This document shows, piece after piece, positions 12,811 through 23,474 of a DNA stretch of 64,000 nucleotides (positions are counted from its first letter, which is position 1; every line of letters starts with the position of its first letter). The position numbers and the translations under genes were made by a program. Under the pieces are notes generated by a model. It was not told the DNA's origin. It saw only the letters and a program-made list of their open reading frames with translations, and did not search any database. This stretch comes from Lepidodermella squamata (Eukaryota > Gastrotricha): the NCBI GenBank assembly GCA_047495785.1, contig JBLDXI010000024.1, positions 1,984,001 through 2,048,000 on the forward strand. Reading direction: 5' to 3'.

Positions 12811-13491
12811 CAATTTTTTAAATTTTTTATTTTTATTTTTTTATTTTTTTTAATATAGTAGTGCAGCTTAAATTGTCAAGTACTTGAAAACTGCTTGAAA
12901 ACTATACGAATTAAAAATTACACATTATTTTATATGTGTGTTATCCGGGTCGTATCGCAAACTATTCAGGGTTACTAGTATGGTACTTACACCCTCGCTA
13001 AATTTACATTGATTTAATTTGAAATTTATAAGTCCAACTTAAACAATCTTGAAATTTTTTTCCTTACTGCCCGATTCGATACCGGTCGTGAGCTTTTTTC
13101 TTCCGAACTTCTGCCCAATTTTCACCCATTCTTTTGTGATTTTTAATAAAATCGTTTTAGTAGTGTTGCTAGAACTTACTGGGTCGTTACTTATGTGCTT
13201 GTCAAGAGAGGTTTTTTGTGATATATTCTGAACAAGCGGGCATTTTTTACTAACTTTACAATATAAATGTCAGAAAATCCCTGCTTGCAAGAAGGTTTTA
13301 TCATTTTATAATTCGGCCATTAAGAAGGCATAGTTTACGATACGATCCGGATACGATACGGATAAAATCTAGAATTGATAAGAGCTGAGATATAAGTATT
13401 AGCCTTATGGCCACCGACCCCTGCGACATATCTATATGACGTAAGATTAGCCACTATTTTCGGCACGAATACGCTGCCAAAAATAATAAGA
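12811..13491. other. Intergenic A/T-rich stretch
   Basis: It starts with T-rich sequence serving as the tRNA terminator, then holds nothing I can recognise before the MGAT1-like gene. It presumably includes that gene's promoter. Confidence 0.5.
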
Positions 13492-14978
13492 ATGAGAAAG
13501 CGGCACATTTCTTACGCGCTTTTAGCGTTAATTTTAGTTTATTCTCTATTAATTATCTTATATTCTTCTCTGGACGAGGCGAAAAGCATCGGTGATCTAA
13601 TTGACGATTTGTCTTACAAGCAATTGCCTCTGCTCATTCGGAGTTATCGGAATTATCTCGGCGATGTTCAAGAAATGAAATCGGAGCTGCTGAATGCTCT
13701 CTCAGTTATATCAGAAGTCACACCTGCAACGACACCAGCGCGACTTGATATTCAAATTCCGGTGCTAGTATTCGTGTGTAATCGATCAACAATATCTCGA
13801 CACATTGATCAATTGATAAAATATCGGCATAGTACTGGCAGTAACATCAATTTTCCGATTATTGTCAGTCAGGACAAATGCGGTAATTCGGAGGCGGCTA
13901 GGCAGATCATTCTCAAATACGGCGATACTGTCAAATTGATCGAACAGCCCAACGCCACGGATCCCTCGACTAAACGCGGCATTGCAGGGTACTTCAGGAT
14001 AGCAAGGCACTATAAATGGGCCCTGGATCAAGTCTTTCAAAATACCGAGTTTCCTGCTGTGATAATTACAGAAGGTTTCAATGAATTGATAGCGCGTTTA
14101 ACATGTTGACCTATTTATTTTCAGATGACCTAGACATTGCCCCAGATTTTTTCGAGTATTTCGCCGCTCTCTACTCATTATTGATACGTGACCCATCGCT
14201 GTGGTGCATTTCTGCTTGGAATGAGCATGGCCGGCCTGATTTGATATTGCTCGACCGAAAAGAACTACTGCATCGAACTGATTTCTTCCCCGGGCTTGGA
14301 TGGATGATGACGAGAGAGTTGTGGCAAGAATTAAGCCCGAAATGGCCTGATTCTTTCTGGGACGATTGGATGAGGCGGCCGGAGCAACGGCGAAATAGAA
14401 CTTGTATTAGGCCGGAAATCAGCCGGAGTTCAACTTTCGGCCGGAATGGCGGCGTTAGCAGGTTGAAAAGAAATAAATTCCAGAAAATTCGTTGATTAAT
14501 TTTAAATTGTTACTAATAGAGGCCAGTATTACGATAAATACCTGTCCCATATATATTTGAACACGAATATGACCCCATTCTCGCAATACGATTTGTCTTA
14601 CTTGCAAAAGGTTTGTAATTCGAAAACTCCGAATATATTGACATTTTATGTCCGAAATTTTTTTAGGAAAATTACGACAAGATATTTGATGAACAGGTTT
14701 ATGGTAAAGGGACTGTGCTAGTTCAAGTTGAAAATTTGCTCACTCGAACCTTCGAAAACGAAACAATGGCGACCGCGAAATCTATGCGAGTTGAGTATGG
14801 CTCAAAGTCTGATTTCAAATTTTTGGCTAAAACGCTGAATATTGTTGATGATTTTCGTTCTGGTGTTATGCGGATGGCTTATCGAGGCGTAGTTTCTGTC
14901 GCCTTTCTCGGCAAAAGACTTTATCTAGTACTTAAAGCCGGGCGGGCATGGACTGATTATGACATGAAATGGCAATAA
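13492..14978 (+). CDS. MGAT1-like beta-1,2-N-acetylglucosaminyltransferase I
   Basis: Four exons keep frame: 13492-14074, 14125-14461, 14520-14610 and 14667-14978. The protein is type II: a short cytoplasmic start (MRKRHISY), one membrane anchor (ALLALILVYSLLIILY), a stem, then the catalytic domain. Seen directly: IPVLVFVCNR, the metal-binding EDD motif in ITEDDLDIAPDFFEYF (formed across the first intron), FFPGLGWMM, PDSFWDDWMR, GVSRGQYYDKYL and the C-terminal DDFRSGVMRMAYRGVVS. These match the GT13 family (GnT-I), which adds GlcNAc to the Man5 N-glycan core in the Golgi and so opens complex and paucimannose N-glycan synthesis. Length of about 440 residues is normal. I see no break. POMGNT1 is the main alternative, but I see no stem lectin domain. 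Confidence 0.92.
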
Positions 14979-15060
14979 AAACTTGTGATATAATAATATT
15001 TATTTTATTGATTTTTTTTTGAAAATTTTCAAGCTTCAACAAATGTATAAAAATGGTGAG

Positions 15061-17773
15061 TTAGGAGGATGCTGCTATTATTCCTGCTGCACTTCGCGTG
15101 ATCCAATCAACGTAAGAAGACACTTTCGTGTAGACTCCAGGTGAATTCGCAGAACCACATCCGAATCCCCAACTGAAAGATAATAGGTGAAAAATCTATT
15201 TTAAATTCGAAATCACAACTAAGATCGAACCTGATAATGCCTTGAAGGATGTAATTGTTGCCTTGAAGACAAGACATAGGCCCGCCACTGTCTCCCTGAC
15301 ATGCGTCGACGCCACCCTAATAGAAAAATTATATAAATTAAGGGGCTAATTTTTATTAAGGTCAAACCAACCTCCTCAAGATATCCAGCACAAATCATAT
15401 TGTGGGTCAGGGCTAAATCCATTTTTTTGCTGGTGTTCCGACAGCGATCTTCATCGACGATGGGGACCTAGATTAATCAAAATTAATTAAAAAAAAATTT
15501 TTAATTTTAAAATTAATTTTTTTAAATACTTGAATAATTTTTGAAATAGTTTTCAAAATTTTAATAATTTGGATTTAATTAAAATGATTACGAGTTTTTA
15601 AATTCGAATGTCAACCTTTTGCGCGGAATAATTGAAGATCTTTACAATCAAATTTCAAAACAGGAAAAATTCTTAAAAAAATACTTAACCTGTGCCTCCT
15701 TAAGACGTTCTTCACTGCCGGTGTTTTTAGTCTCCCCGAACCCTGTAATCGTGCACATCGAGCCGGTTAATACATGTTCACCCTGCCTGGGCAAACACGC
15801 TGGGAAAACATGCCGGCTATATCGAACAGGGTGCGCAAGATGAAGCAGCGCGATATCACCGTCGAATTTCCGCGTAAATTTGTCACCATACACAGGATGA
15901 ATAGTAATCGAAGCAACCCGTAACGGCCCGACCTCGGTCTCCTCGCCTAACAGCCGACGAACTTTGCCGAGATAAACGCTCCATAGCGAGGTGTTACTGG
16001 ACGATTCTTTGAAGCAATGCGCGGCCGTGAGGACGAAATTGCGGCTGATCAGTGTCCCGCCGCAGACGTGAACGTCCAAAAAGCGTAGACTCACCTGCCA
16101 CGGCCATGAATCAGGCTTATCGACCGCTATTCCGCCGACGATGCGTGGTTTTTGCTCGTCATCCTGGTGATCGGAAGCCACGATTTCGATACCAAATTCG
16201 TCGAACTCGGGGGCGGCCCTTGCGTTTCGGTTGACTGCGTCTTCATTCGCCCGACCCGGTTCTACCCCGCCTTTCAACCCACAATTCATCACTAAAAGAA
16301 AATAAAATAAAATGTCTAGCAAAAGAAGAATTATGACTAACTTGATGCAGACGGAAATTCTGGTTCCGGAGCCTTTGTTGTTGTCTTCTCCTCCTGAACC
16401 TGCTGGTTGATGATGATGACTGATGGCTCGCGCCTAGTAGCCTCAGTCGGGGCGATTTGGATATTATTGTTATTAGGCACTGGTACAAATACTGGAACTT
16501 CGACAACTGGTGGCGGTTGGTTAATTTCAGGCACGAAAATCACTTGAGGAGGCTGAGTAATAAAAATCGGCGGTGGGTCATAACCTCGACCACCTTGCGG
16601 CTCATGAGGTCGATGAGGACGGTGTGGCGGCTGATGACCACCCTGCCCCGGAACATGAGGCTGGTTGTTTTGACCTGGCCAAGGATTATTATTTGGGCCA
16701 GGGAGATTGGGCCGATGACCTTGACCTCCTGGGCGATTCTGGCCAGCTGATCCCGGGTAATGACCTCCTGACCCCGGAAGATTCGGTCGCTGATTAGGAT
16801 TTGGAAAATTATTAGGCCGGTGAGATTGACCCCCTGACCCCGGGCGATGTGGCCGATTATTGAAGCCTGGTAGCCCAGGCCGATTATGATCGAAATTGCC
16901 CATACCTGGCCTGTTTATGTGCCCACCTTGATGACCCAAAGAATTTGGAAAATTACCGAAGCCACCATTTTGGTTTAATCCTGGTTGATTAAATTGATGG
17001 GTACCAGGTCGGTTCCCACGGGGCCTATTGAAGTTACCGCCGATGTTGTTTTGGTTATTCGCCCAGCCACCATGGCTCGGTTTCACTCCGGTTTGATGCT
17101 GATTGGGAAAGCCATATTGGCCACCACCGCCCAGATTGTTAGGGTACTGGTGGTGGTTGTAGCTGCCATGATTCTGGTAGTTATTAGGCCGTCCGAAACC
17201 TCCCTGGCCGTAGTTCTGTCCACCGAACCCATGGCTAGGGCGACCTCCGAATCCTCCGCTGTTTTGACCCCAATTTCCAGACTGATGTCCCCCGGAAAAA
17301 TGATTGCCTCCCTGATAACCATACCCAGGTCGACCAGCGCCAAAACCACCGCCCTGGTTCTGGCCCCAACCTCCGCCAGACCCGTGATGAGAGCCTCCAA
17401 AGCCACCTCCGCCGAAACCGCCTCCTCCGAGTCCTCCGAACCCAACGCCACCGTGACCCCCGAACCCACCCCCACCGTGACCTCCGAACCCACGGCCACC
17501 GTGACTTCCGAAGCCACCGCCACTGTGACCTCCGAATCCGCCGCCACCGTGACCTCCGAAGCCACCGCCACCGTGACCGCCGAAACCGCCTCCGCCGTGA
17601 CCTCCGAAGCCATGTCCACCTCCGTGACCACGTCGATCTTCGCTCTCGATGGTCTCGGTAAAATCGTCTATTTCAGCCGGTGAAAGATCGAGAAGGCCAG
17701 CATCTGATGCAACGTCTTCGCAAAAAATCTCGAAGCTAGCCAACAATAGTAAAAACAAAAGTCTAATCATCAA
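15061..17773 (-). CDS. Trypsin-like serine protease with long Gly/His/Asn-rich N-terminus
   Basis: Six exons keep frame: 17773-16342, 16291-15690, 15467-15372, 15316-15231, 15172-15061 (plus phase-matched joins). Signal peptide [18 protein letters not shown] is followed by roughly 450 residues of low complexity: first GFGGHGGGG repeats, then Asn/Pro/His/Gly-rich sequence, then Pro/Val-rich and [10 protein letters not shown]. The first intron joins this to a complete S1 domain: activation site RIVGG, His in LTAAHC, Asp in DGDIALLHL, Ser in GDSGGP, and Asp six residues before that Ser in DACQGDSGG, predicting cleavage after Lys/Arg. It ends [15 protein letters not shown]. The N-terminal part resembles structural or cuticle-type glycine-rich proteins, so the protease may be anchored in or released from a matrix; that is inference. 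The antisense of the repeats gives a long but spurious open frame. Confidence 0.92.
16760..17640. repeat. Glycine-rich coding tandem repeats
   Basis: Within the first exon of the protease, 17430-17640 consists of tandem units of about 24 nt coding GGHGGGGF on the minus strand. The rest is a looser Gly/Asn/His/Pro-rich repeat. The array is a likely site of length variation. Confidence 0.8.
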
Positions 17774-17891
17774 AACGCTTAGCTTGATTCTTTAATCTAA
17801 ATTTTGTAAAGCTACTAAAACCTGACAGGTGATACGCCATATTTAACACACATTTTGTTTATTTATTTGCACTTCCAAATAAAACCTAACA

Positions 17892-18881
17892 TTATCTTCT
17901 CATTATGGTCTTCAAATTCGTGTCCTTGTTTTCCGATTTTAATTTCGCAAGTAAATTTTCCCAATCAGATTTCCAACTGAACGACGAGTATTGTACCGTA
18001 TAGGCTGAGGCTGAAAATTTCATCTTGCAAGCTGTCTCGTTTTGTTTCGGGGACAAACCCGAACAAATCTGCCCGGTCGGGTCGTGCTCGTCCTGCCAGT
18101 TATACGGGTAAATCAGACCTGGCTCCAGTATTCGAATGTCATGCACCGTACTAGACCCGGACTGAACTGCACCCTCGAATTGGCCCGAAATTTCACGCAT
18201 CATTGCCGTATAGGATTTTATGGCGTTATAAAACAAAATTGGCCCAGTTATTATATCAGGCCGGGTTGTAGGCGGGTATTTTTTCGCGGCTTCCATGATC
18301 TGCATCAAAGTCACCAGCCATAAGGAATGGCCAGGCTCTGATATGAGAAAACCAGGCTGGACATTATTTTCATTCTCGTATTTATGAGATAAATATCCGA
18401 GTGTTACAGGCTTTTCCGAATTATCGATGAGAAAATCGAGTGGCCGAAGCGGTTCCATGTCTAAATCGGCGTAAATTCCGCCGAAACGATGCATTTGAAG
18501 GTAATGGCTAGCGTCGGATTTCATGATACCAGCCGGCAGGGCGTCGTAGGTGGGCAGGAACCAAATGTAGTAGCAACGGACCAGTTTGCGGTTATCCTCG
18601 TCCGTCCATAAGACATGCGTCCAGTTTGGATGCATTTCCAACCAACTCTGGCGATATCTGGCATATTTTTCTGGTAAATTCTTCGTTTTCCATGTTTGAT
18701 GTAGGAGTTTCGGAATTTTTTGGTATTTTAACTGCGTTATTTCTTCGAAATTGCAGAATTCAGGATCGTTGTTGGACGAGCAAGAAAATCGAACGATTAT
18801 AACTATGACAATTGTAGTAATGAATAATTTGATTAAATAACCGGAATAACGCCTCGCAAGGTGATAAAAAGCTGGATTCAT
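17892..18881 (-). CDS. GT32-type glycosyltransferase with DxD motif (copy A)
   Basis: Single-exon gene of 329 residues. It is type II: a membrane segment at about residues 17-33 (IKLFITTIVIVIIVRF), then a luminal catalytic domain. The family motifs are IPKLLHQTWK at the start of the domain, MKSDASHYLQMHRFGGIYADLDMEPL (split here for length: MKSDASHYL, then RFGGIYADLD) with the DxD metal site, NVQPGFLIS, and ITGPILFY. This is the Gly_transf_sug / GT32 pattern shared with yeast Och1 and inositol-phosphoceramide mannosyltransferases and with animal alpha-1,4-GalNAc/GlcNAc/Gal transferases. Donor and acceptor cannot be read from the sequence. It is paralogous to the gene at 43463-44653 (about 50% similar by eye), whose 3' end was copied twice more in this window. 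Confidence 0.88.
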   Translation of the reverse strand: MNPAFYHLARRYSGYLIKLFITTIVIVIIVRFSCSSNNDPEFCNFEEITQLKYQKIPKLLHQTWKTKNLPEKYARYRQSWLEMHPNWTHVLWTDEDNRKLVRCYYIWFLPTYDALPAGIMKSDASHYLQMHRFGGIYADLDMEPLRPLDFLIDNSEKPVTLGYLSHKYENENNVQPGFLISEPGHSLWLVTLMQIMEAAKKYPPTTRPDIITGPILFYNAIKSYTAMMREISGQFEGAVQSGSSTVHDIRILEPGLIYPYNWQDEHDPTGQICSGLSPKQNETACKMKFSASAYTVQYSSFSWKSDWENLLAKLKSENKDTNLKTIMRR

Positions 18882-19536
18882 TCCTCATATTTTTATTTTC
18901 GCGTCTAGCTTGAGTTTACACACAATTACAAATTTCTGACTATTCATACCCTATAATTCATCTTCTATTTTCCATTCATCTTCTATTCACAACGGTGAAT
19001 GATAATGAGCTATAGGAAAAGCTAAGAAGTTATCCTTTCCTTATCAATGAAATGTCTCCTATTCAGGCTAAACGCTTGAGAATTTACAGAAAATAACCGA
19101 ATAATTTCCGATTGGGTTTCAGCCGGTTTTTTTTATCTTTTATCGGTGACACTAGAAATTCCACTTCCAAGAATGACAAATCGATAAAATAACGATCTCC
19201 CGGTGAATTCTTAACCTAAATTGACCTATTTAGCTCTTGTTCTAGAACAATTTGAGCAAACAAAAGAGACGCCAAACGCCAATATTGTATCATTGTTATT
19301 ATCCGTGCGTTAGACGAAAAAAACTAATCGAGCCATTTTTACGTGAAGATACCAATTACGCCCGTCGTATTAAACGCTATAGTCGCAAGTCGCGCGTAGC
19401 ATTTGTTCGCGATAAGGTAATAAAAAAATGTCCCTAGAATCAGTCTAAGATAGCAAAAGGTAGGCTGATAAAAAATTACCCTAAAAAAGCATCATTCTAT
19501 CCTGAAAAGTCTAATACGATTTTATTTGAAGAAAAA
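18882..19536. promoter_or_regulatory. Divergent intergenic region between GT32 copy A and the laccase gene
   Basis: About 650 A/T-rich bases separate two divergently transcribed genes and so should contain both promoters. I see no specific motif that I would defend. Confidence 0.4.
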
Positions 19537-21661
19537 ATGAAAAGTGGTGAGTTTTTTCTGTCTAACTTATTTTCCTTACTTTTCAATTGGTTATATAGCG
19601 TTGCTGATTTGCCTGTGCCTCACCGCTTGTCTGGCTGTATCCGCGAGGCGACTGAAACATAAGCCATCACGGGCACATATAAGCGACTCGAGCGTCACTT
19701 TCCATGACAACTATGCCAATCACCCTTGTAAACGAACCTGCCAACCAGAAGGCAAGCCCATGACCTGCGACTACGAATTCCACGTTTCATGGTGGGCAAC
19801 TATGGCTAGGGCTTGTTATCTCTGCCCTGACGTTCCGGAGGACTGTAACAGGGCTGGGTGTATCCCGGGCAGTGGAACCCAACGCCCGGTTGTAGTTGTG
19901 AACAAACAACTCCCTGGCCCTGCAATCGAAATCTGCCAGGGCGACAGAATTCGCGTCAAGGTCTTCAACGAGCTTCAAGATGGCGAGGCAACGTCGATCC
20001 ATTGGCACGGCATGCTGCAGAAGGACACGCCATGGATGGATGGAGCCGCCGGCGTGACACAATGCCCGATCCCGTCTGGCAGGAATTTCACCTACGAATT
20101 CACCCCTGAATTGGCTGGGACCTATTTCTGGCACGGGCATGTTGGCACGCAACGAGCTGATGGTCTCGCCGGGCCTCTTATCATCAGATCCGCGGCAGAG
20201 CCTCTCAAAAAGCTGTACGATAACGACGACCTACCCGCCTTCATGACAGAAGACTGGTTCCCGCAGGAGACGGCTTTAGACAAGTTTGTGACTTACCACT
20301 ACGGCAATGCAGCCTTTGCCCCGCAACAGATTCTCCTCAACGGAATCTGGCCATCTTCGTCCGAGCCGATTACGCCATCTGTCGAAAATACGACCCATGA
20401 CTTTCCATTCGATTTGTCACCCTACGAGATTAAACTTGACCCTACGCAGCGGTATAGATTCCGTTTCATCAACAACGCGTACTGGCTCACCCCTGTTTTG
20501 ATCTCGATCGAAAGCCACAATTTGATTGTCATCGCGAGTGATGGTCAGAATTTGGAGCCAGTCGTTACAGAAACTTTGGTGGTCTTGCCATCTGAGCGTT
20601 ACGACTTCATTCCGTATTTCACTGGGGAGAAAGTTTCGACTAAGGGTGAGTATTTGGTAACTATGACCGGTCTTGGGGATAGTGAAGCTGGCGGGGCCAT
20701 AACCTATGCGAGAATCCTCTACAAAAATGGCGTCAGCCCTGCCCCGAGAACAGCTGCTGAGGCCACTCTCAACATGACATCTGAAGTTGTTGAAATCGTA
20801 AACTATTGGGACTGGTCCGACTTCCCAGATAACGATGATGGAAAGGTCGGCAAACGAGTTGGCCAGCTACGTTCGCTGACAACTGCCAGTGAAATTGCTC
20901 GTGAGCCTGATGTTAAATTCTACGTGTCTTTCGACTTCCAAAACGTCAATGACCCTCGTTTGCAGCCAACCGACACCGCGAGAGGTTACTTGTTCGAAAT
21001 TTCTGAAAACTTCCCGCACACCTTCCTGACGCCGAGGCTGAACAACATCACCCACATGATGCCTCCGTACCCCATACTGACCCAGCATGACGAAATTCCG
21101 GCGGATAAGTACTGTAATGCCGAGAATAGGAAGTGTCCGAATGGCGAATTCTGCGAATGCATCCACGTGCTGGACATTCCAACTGGTTCTCTCGTTGAAA
21201 TGGTTATGGTCGACAACGGATTTTCCGATGAAATCCACGACTTCAACCACCCGATGCATATCCATGGTTACTACTTTCATGTCGTCGCTCAGGGCCGTAT
21301 TGAGTTGAACCTCAGCGACGACGAATTCTTTGCCTATGAAAAGGCTGGCAAGGTTAAACGGAATTTCGATCGTGCCCCGTTGAAAGACGTTATCGGAGTT
21401 TCAAGTGGTGGCTACACTGTGATTAGGTTCATTGCTGATAATCCTGGTGCTTGGATGTTTCATTGCCATATCGACTTTCATATGGAGTTCGGTATGGCTC
21501 TCATTCTCCGAGTTGGGGAGACTTCCGAATGGAAACAACCCCCAGATGACTTCCCAAGGTGCCCCTATTCCAATCTAAGGAGTGGTGCTGGTCCAATCAG
21601 TCATTCCGGATTCTTTGCTTACTTAATGACCCTCGCAATTCTTACAATTTTCAGTATTTAA
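19537..21661 (+). CDS. Laccase-like multicopper oxidase
   Basis: The preferred start is at 19537, in a 10-nt first exon (19537-19546) that splices to 19599. This yields a clean signal peptide, MKSALLICLCLTACLAVSA; reading through the intron would add a poor leader. The remaining CDS is one exon. The four copper-binding segments are all present: IHWHGM, FWHGHVG, HPMHIHGYYFHVV and the trinuclear/T1 segment HCHIDFHMEFGM, with Met as likely axial residue. An N-terminal Cys-rich stretch (CKRTC, CYLCPD, CNRAGC) is typical of animal laccases. The C-terminus is hydrophobic after a small-residue region, suggesting a GPI anchor or membrane tail. Animal laccases oxidise phenols, for example in cuticle tanning; some multicopper oxidases oxidise iron or ascorbate. 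The substrate is unknown. A poly(A) signal AATAAA follows at 21716. Confidence 0.93.
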
Positions 21662-21715
21662 TGATGATTTTTGTTGCATCCAAAGCTTTCTGTGTTTTGA
21701 GCTTTTATTCAAGAA

Positions 21716-21721
21716 AATAAA
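21716..21721 (+). terminator. Poly(A) signal of the laccase gene
   Basis: A canonical AATAAA hexamer 55 bases after the laccase stop codon. Confidence 0.6.
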
Positions 21722-21978
21722 GAGAGAATCATTTCAAGCCCATTTTCTGAGCTCAATGAGGTAGCATTAATAACTTAAAAGTTTGGAATTGTTTAACAAT
21801 TGTCACCTTAATGCTAGAATGACAGGTCGTGACGAAATAAAGGCGGCAGAAAAGAGGATTAGAAATAACGAGCTCGCTAGACTTTATTTCATTTCGCATT
21901 CATATACGTGCCTTAATACCAAAAACTCTGCGCTTAGTGCTATACTCGTTGCTAGTGAAAATACGGATACCTGGAAAT

Positions 21979-23324
21979 ATGATGTCAGCAATTCCGCAGG
22001 TAATTTGTTGCTTATTCTTAAATTAAAATAGAAATAAATTGAATTTCAGGGACTGGATTGCCCCATCTGTTATGATCTATTTACGGAGCCAAAATCTCTA
22101 TCCTGTGGGCACACTTTCTGCCTGGAGTGCCTTCAAAAACTTGAAAACAGCGAAAAACGGCGATGTTCAATTCCGTGCCCGAAGTGTCGCCGGGAAACAT
22201 CGATTTTCCCTCATGCCGGCGGTGTCAAAGGGCTGAGCACAAATTTTCAGCTGCAAAGTGTCGTAGAACAATTCAGATGCTCGAGTCCAAGTTGTGACAA
22301 GAGCGCGATTCAATCGAAAATTGTTTCATGTCCTCACTGTGGAAACAGAATCTGTGAAGAATGCCTGCAACGCCACTTTGATGACGAAGTAGCGAATGTC
22401 AAACGAAAACTGGAGCTCTTATCCAGCCGTGCGATGAACTCTCAAGATTTTCAAAAGACAGAACTTCGAATTAAGAGGAACATGGTTGAAAATGAGCAGA
22501 AAATCAACCTGGCATCAAAGAAGCTGAACGATCTTTTGAAACAAGCTATGGAGAAACATCGTTTGAAGATCATTGCTGAAAATCGTGAATTATGCGGCAA
22601 ACAGATTGAACGAATCAAGTCTGCGATGCAAGTTACAGGACTTGCTCGAGACCTTGATGCAATCGCGAAGCCTAGAGATTTTAATGGCCTGACAAGCTTC
22701 ACCGAAAAAGTGAGTTCCTTGGAAAGGAAACTCAGTGAGGCGGAATCGAGTATGGACCATACACTTCGTTTCAACATTGACGAGATCGAGGAGCGATTCA
22801 AGAATATGCTGTCATTCAACTTTTCCCTTGGGCCTGAGTCTCAGAAAGACTCACCCATTTCAAGAGCAACATCGACCCTGACGAATGATATTGACATGAG
22901 CAGCCCTAATGTGCAATGTCTAACTTGTTGGGGAGAGCACAATGCCTTTCGAATATGCTCGGAGTGTGCCGAGATTCACCACCGTGGTCATGTTTTGAAG
23001 AGGAAAGGTCAATCAAAAGGCACTGAGATTACTTGCTGCTCATGTTGCAAGTCGAATCATGCACCGGAAGCGACATGTACCTCTGCTTTGGCGAATGACT
23101 GTGACAAATTGGTCAAGCAAGGAGTTTACATCTGCAAGGATTGCTTCGACGTCGATGAGTTTCGGAAGTTGAATAATGGCGCAACTCCTGGCGTTTGCTT
23201 ACCTTGCTACAAAAAATGTCATAACGGACACGATGTTGAATTTTTTCGATACTCGAAAGCCTTTTCTTGCGATTGCGGCGTTGAAAGAAGATGCAAGGGT
23301 AATTGCACGCTATCACGCCCCTGA
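21979..23324 (+). CDS. TRIM-like RING-finger protein
   Basis: The RING reads in frame only from a 21-nt first exon (21979-21999, MMSAIPQ) that splices at GTAATT to 22050; the longer frame upstream joins out of phase. Exon 2 begins GLDCPICYDLF and contains a C3HC4 RING: CPIC, C-GH-FC-EC and CPKC by about residue 55. A second Cys pair cluster (CPHCGNRICEEC) follows, then a long helical, probably coiled-coil region (about residues 150-290). Next is a B-box-like Cys/His cluster (CLTCWGEHNAFRICSEC, HHRGH) and further Cys-rich sequence to the stop. Such proteins are ubiquitin E3 ligases. Order RING, zinc, coil, B-box-like differs from the standard RING-B-box-coil tripartite, so TRIM-like is a loose label. 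Confidence 0.82.
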
Positions 23325-23474
23325 TTACAGCATTCCTCTGAATATAGTAGAAAATTCCGGAAAAATCATGTCAGGTCTAAAATTGTTTATTAAACGGGTC
23401 ATTTCGACGAAATAACATTGACACAACATTGCTTTTTGAACACTAAATTGGCTATTTGTCGTAATATTGTGATG

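Noticed and set aside
16985-17683. Long plus-strand open frame rich in Thr/Ser/Ala/Pro
   Set aside because: It is the antisense of the Gly-rich protease exon; the Thr/Val/Ala repeats are a by-product of the GGHGGGG codons.
19252-19437. Short basic open frame before the laccase gene
   Set aside because: Lies in the intergenic region, no signal peptide or splice partner; probably chance.
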